DNA of 5,315 bases from NCBI GenBank assembly GCA_002371715.1, contig DFGF01000076.1, positions 1 through 5,315 of the forward strand, in the 5' to 3' direction. Position numbers and translations under genes: made by a program. This document shows, in pieces, positions 4,168 through 5,315 of the stretch. The notes under the pieces were generated by a model. The model had not been told where the DNA came from and did no database searches. It was given only the letters and a program-made list of their open reading frames with translations. This DNA is from Prevotella sp. UBA3757. Lineage in GTDB: Bacteria > Bacteroidota > Bacteroidia > Bacteroidales > Bacteroidaceae. The first letter of the stretch is position 1. Each line of letters starts with the position of its first letter.

Positions 4168-5315
4168 ATGAAAAAGAATATTATTTTTTTGCTGCTGGCG
4201 AGTTGGCTTCTTTCGTTGAGCGGCCTTGCCCAACAGGCAGAACAGCTGAAGGTGGCTTCTATGAATATCGACGGGCTGCCGAAGAAGATTCTTGTTTTTA
4301 ATGTGAATGCCGATGGTCCGGGCGAAGCCGGCACCTCGCGTATTGGTAAGTATATTACCAAGAACGGCTTTGATATAGCTTGTTTTCAGGAGGACTTTAA
4401 TTATCATGAGGTGATGGTGCCCTGGTTGGAGGACGACTATCACATCGACCAGTGGAGCGGCGCTGTCGGCATTGACGTGCCTGACTATAAGGTCGATCTC
4501 CTGCACGCCCAAAACGTAAAGTTCCCTTGTGACGGCTTGGGGGCTTGCTGGAAGAGAAATATTGTGGAAACGGCCACGGAGCGTGTGACGTGGAAGAAGA
4601 CCTTCGGAAAGTTCAGCCATGCGCTCGACGAGCTGGTCACTAAGGGCTTCCGTCGTAGTGAGTTGACGCTGGCCAGCGGTGCACGTATCATCGTCTACAA
4701 TATGCACATGGATGCCAGCGACAGGCGCGACGCCATGGAGGGCCGGGACAGCCTTGACCGTGATGCGCGTCTGTCGGAGTGGCGCCAGCTGTGTGACGAT
4801 GTGTTGGCACACCTGGATACGCGTCCTGTTATTATTGTGGGCGACATGAACAGCTACTATGCTCGTGACAAGGTGAAGGCCGAGTTTATCGACAAGATTG
4901 CCGAGTCGGGCAAAGGCACCGCCTACGACGTGTGGGTAGAACTGGAGAAAGGTGGCAAGTATCCCGAACCCAAGGAGGGCGCCGTCTTTTCCGATGACCC
5001 CTCTAAGCTGATTGACGGTGAGGGCCTCGACAAGATTATCTATATCAATCCAACCGCAGGCACTCAGTTGCGGGCGCTTTCTTTCGATGTTGACATAGAG
5101 GGCTATCAGCACGAGGGCCAACCTTTGGGCGACCATTATCCTGCGATAGCCACATTTGCTGTGGAGAATGCCAAGACGGCCGTCATGTCGCTGCCTGAGG
5201 AGATGGTTGTCGAGACGCCTGCCGAGTACTACGACCTGAAGGGCGTTCGTGTCGATGCTCCCTCAAAGGGCATCTACATCGAACATCAGGGCAAGCACAA
5301 CCGTAAGCGGGTGAG
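4168..5315 (+). CDS. Secreted endonuclease/exonuclease/phosphatase (DNase I-like) fold protein, 3' end outside window
   Basis: The frame is open from ATG 4168 to the window edge (382 codons plus two bases). Residues 1-21 are a signal peptide: KK, a hydrophobic run IIFLLLASWLLSLSGL, and a likely signal peptidase I site LA|QQ, so the protein leaves the cytoplasm. The rest carries the EEP metal-dependent phosphodiesterase pattern in order: SMNIDGLP (31-38), CFQED with E75, YNMHMDA with H180 and D182 (177-183), IIVGDMNSYY with D226 and N228 (222-231), GLDKIIY with D288 (286-292) and the terminal GDHYP with D322 and H323 (321-325). All the catalytic positions I can place are present, so it is probably active. 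The substrate could be nucleic acid, a phosphoinositide or a sphingolipid; sequence alone does not decide. After the catalytic domain comes a short tail, YYDLKGVRVDAPSKGIYI (354-371), of the kind found at the C-terminus of many exported Bacteroidales proteins. The gene should end within a few codons of the edge. Confidence 0.88.
   Translation, partial: MKKNIIFLLLASWLLSLSGLAQQAEQLKVASMNIDGLPKKILVFNVNADGPGEAGTSRIGKYITKNGFDIACFQEDFNYHEVMVPWLEDDYHIDQWSGAVGIDVPDYKVDLLHAQNVKFPCDGLGACWKRNIVETATERVTWKKTFGKFSHALDELVTKGFRRSELTLASGARIIVYNMHMDASDRRDAMEGRDSLDRDARLSEWRQLCDDVLAHLDTRPVIIVGDMNSYYARDKVKAEFIDKIAESGKGTAYDVWVELEKGGKYPEPKEGAVFSDDPSKLIDGEGLDKIIYINPTAGTQLRALSFDVDIEGYQHEGQPLGDHYPAIATFAVENAKTAVMSLPEEMVVETPAEYYDLKGVRVDAPSKGIYIEHQGKHNRKRV

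Noticed and set aside
4156..5136. A 326-codon open frame on the reverse strand opposite the EEP gene
   Set aside because: No motif or ribosome binding site supports it, and the forward frame encodes a signal peptide and the full EEP catalytic pattern.

Overview
The window looks like chromosomal DNA from a member of the Bacteroidota, most likely order Bacteroidales and Prevotella-like. Three things support this. Upstream of the genes are promoters of the Bacteroidota type (TTTG, about 20 bp, TAnnTTTG). The ECF sigma factor carries the NTSLGRMRYAL-type region 4 common in this phylum. Heptamer arrays of the GTCAACT / ACGTTGA kind sit at gene ends. Coding DNA is GC-rich and intergenic DNA strongly AT-rich. 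Genus is a guess.

Layout, left to right: (1) the 3' end of a ribulose-phosphate 3-epimerase gene (+); (2) a heptamer array of about 56 bp at a convergent junction; (3) an ECF sigma-70 family factor (-); (4) a divergent AT-rich promoter region of 237 bp with one good promoter on each strand; (5) a 644-residue fusion (+) of an N-terminal GHMP sugar kinase and a C-terminal GalU-like nucleotidyltransferase; (6) a second, longer heptamer array at another convergent junction; (7) an rfbA/rmlA-type glucose-1-phosphate thymidylyltransferase (-), standing alone; (8) a second divergent promoter region; (9) a secreted endonuclease/exonuclease/phosphatase (EEP) fold protein (+), which runs off the right edge close to its natural C-terminus.

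Genes 5 and 7 both belong to nucleotide-sugar supply. The fusion has the parts to phosphorylate a free sugar at C1 and then load it onto a nucleotide in one polypeptide. RfbA makes dTDP-glucose, the first step toward dTDP-rhamnose. The most interesting item is the fusion: it parallels the Bacteroides Fkp enzyme (fucokinase plus GDP-fucose pyrophosphorylase), but with domains in the reverse order and a GalU-like rather than Fkp-like transferase. Its sugar cannot be read from sequence. The second notable point is that both convergent junctions are occupied by period-7 arrays into which three or four flanking stop codons fall, so the C-terminal residues of RfbA are encoded by repeat DNA.

No tRNA, rRNA, CRISPR, transposase, phage gene or integration site was seen. 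I see no defence or otherwise plainly undescribed multi-gene system here.
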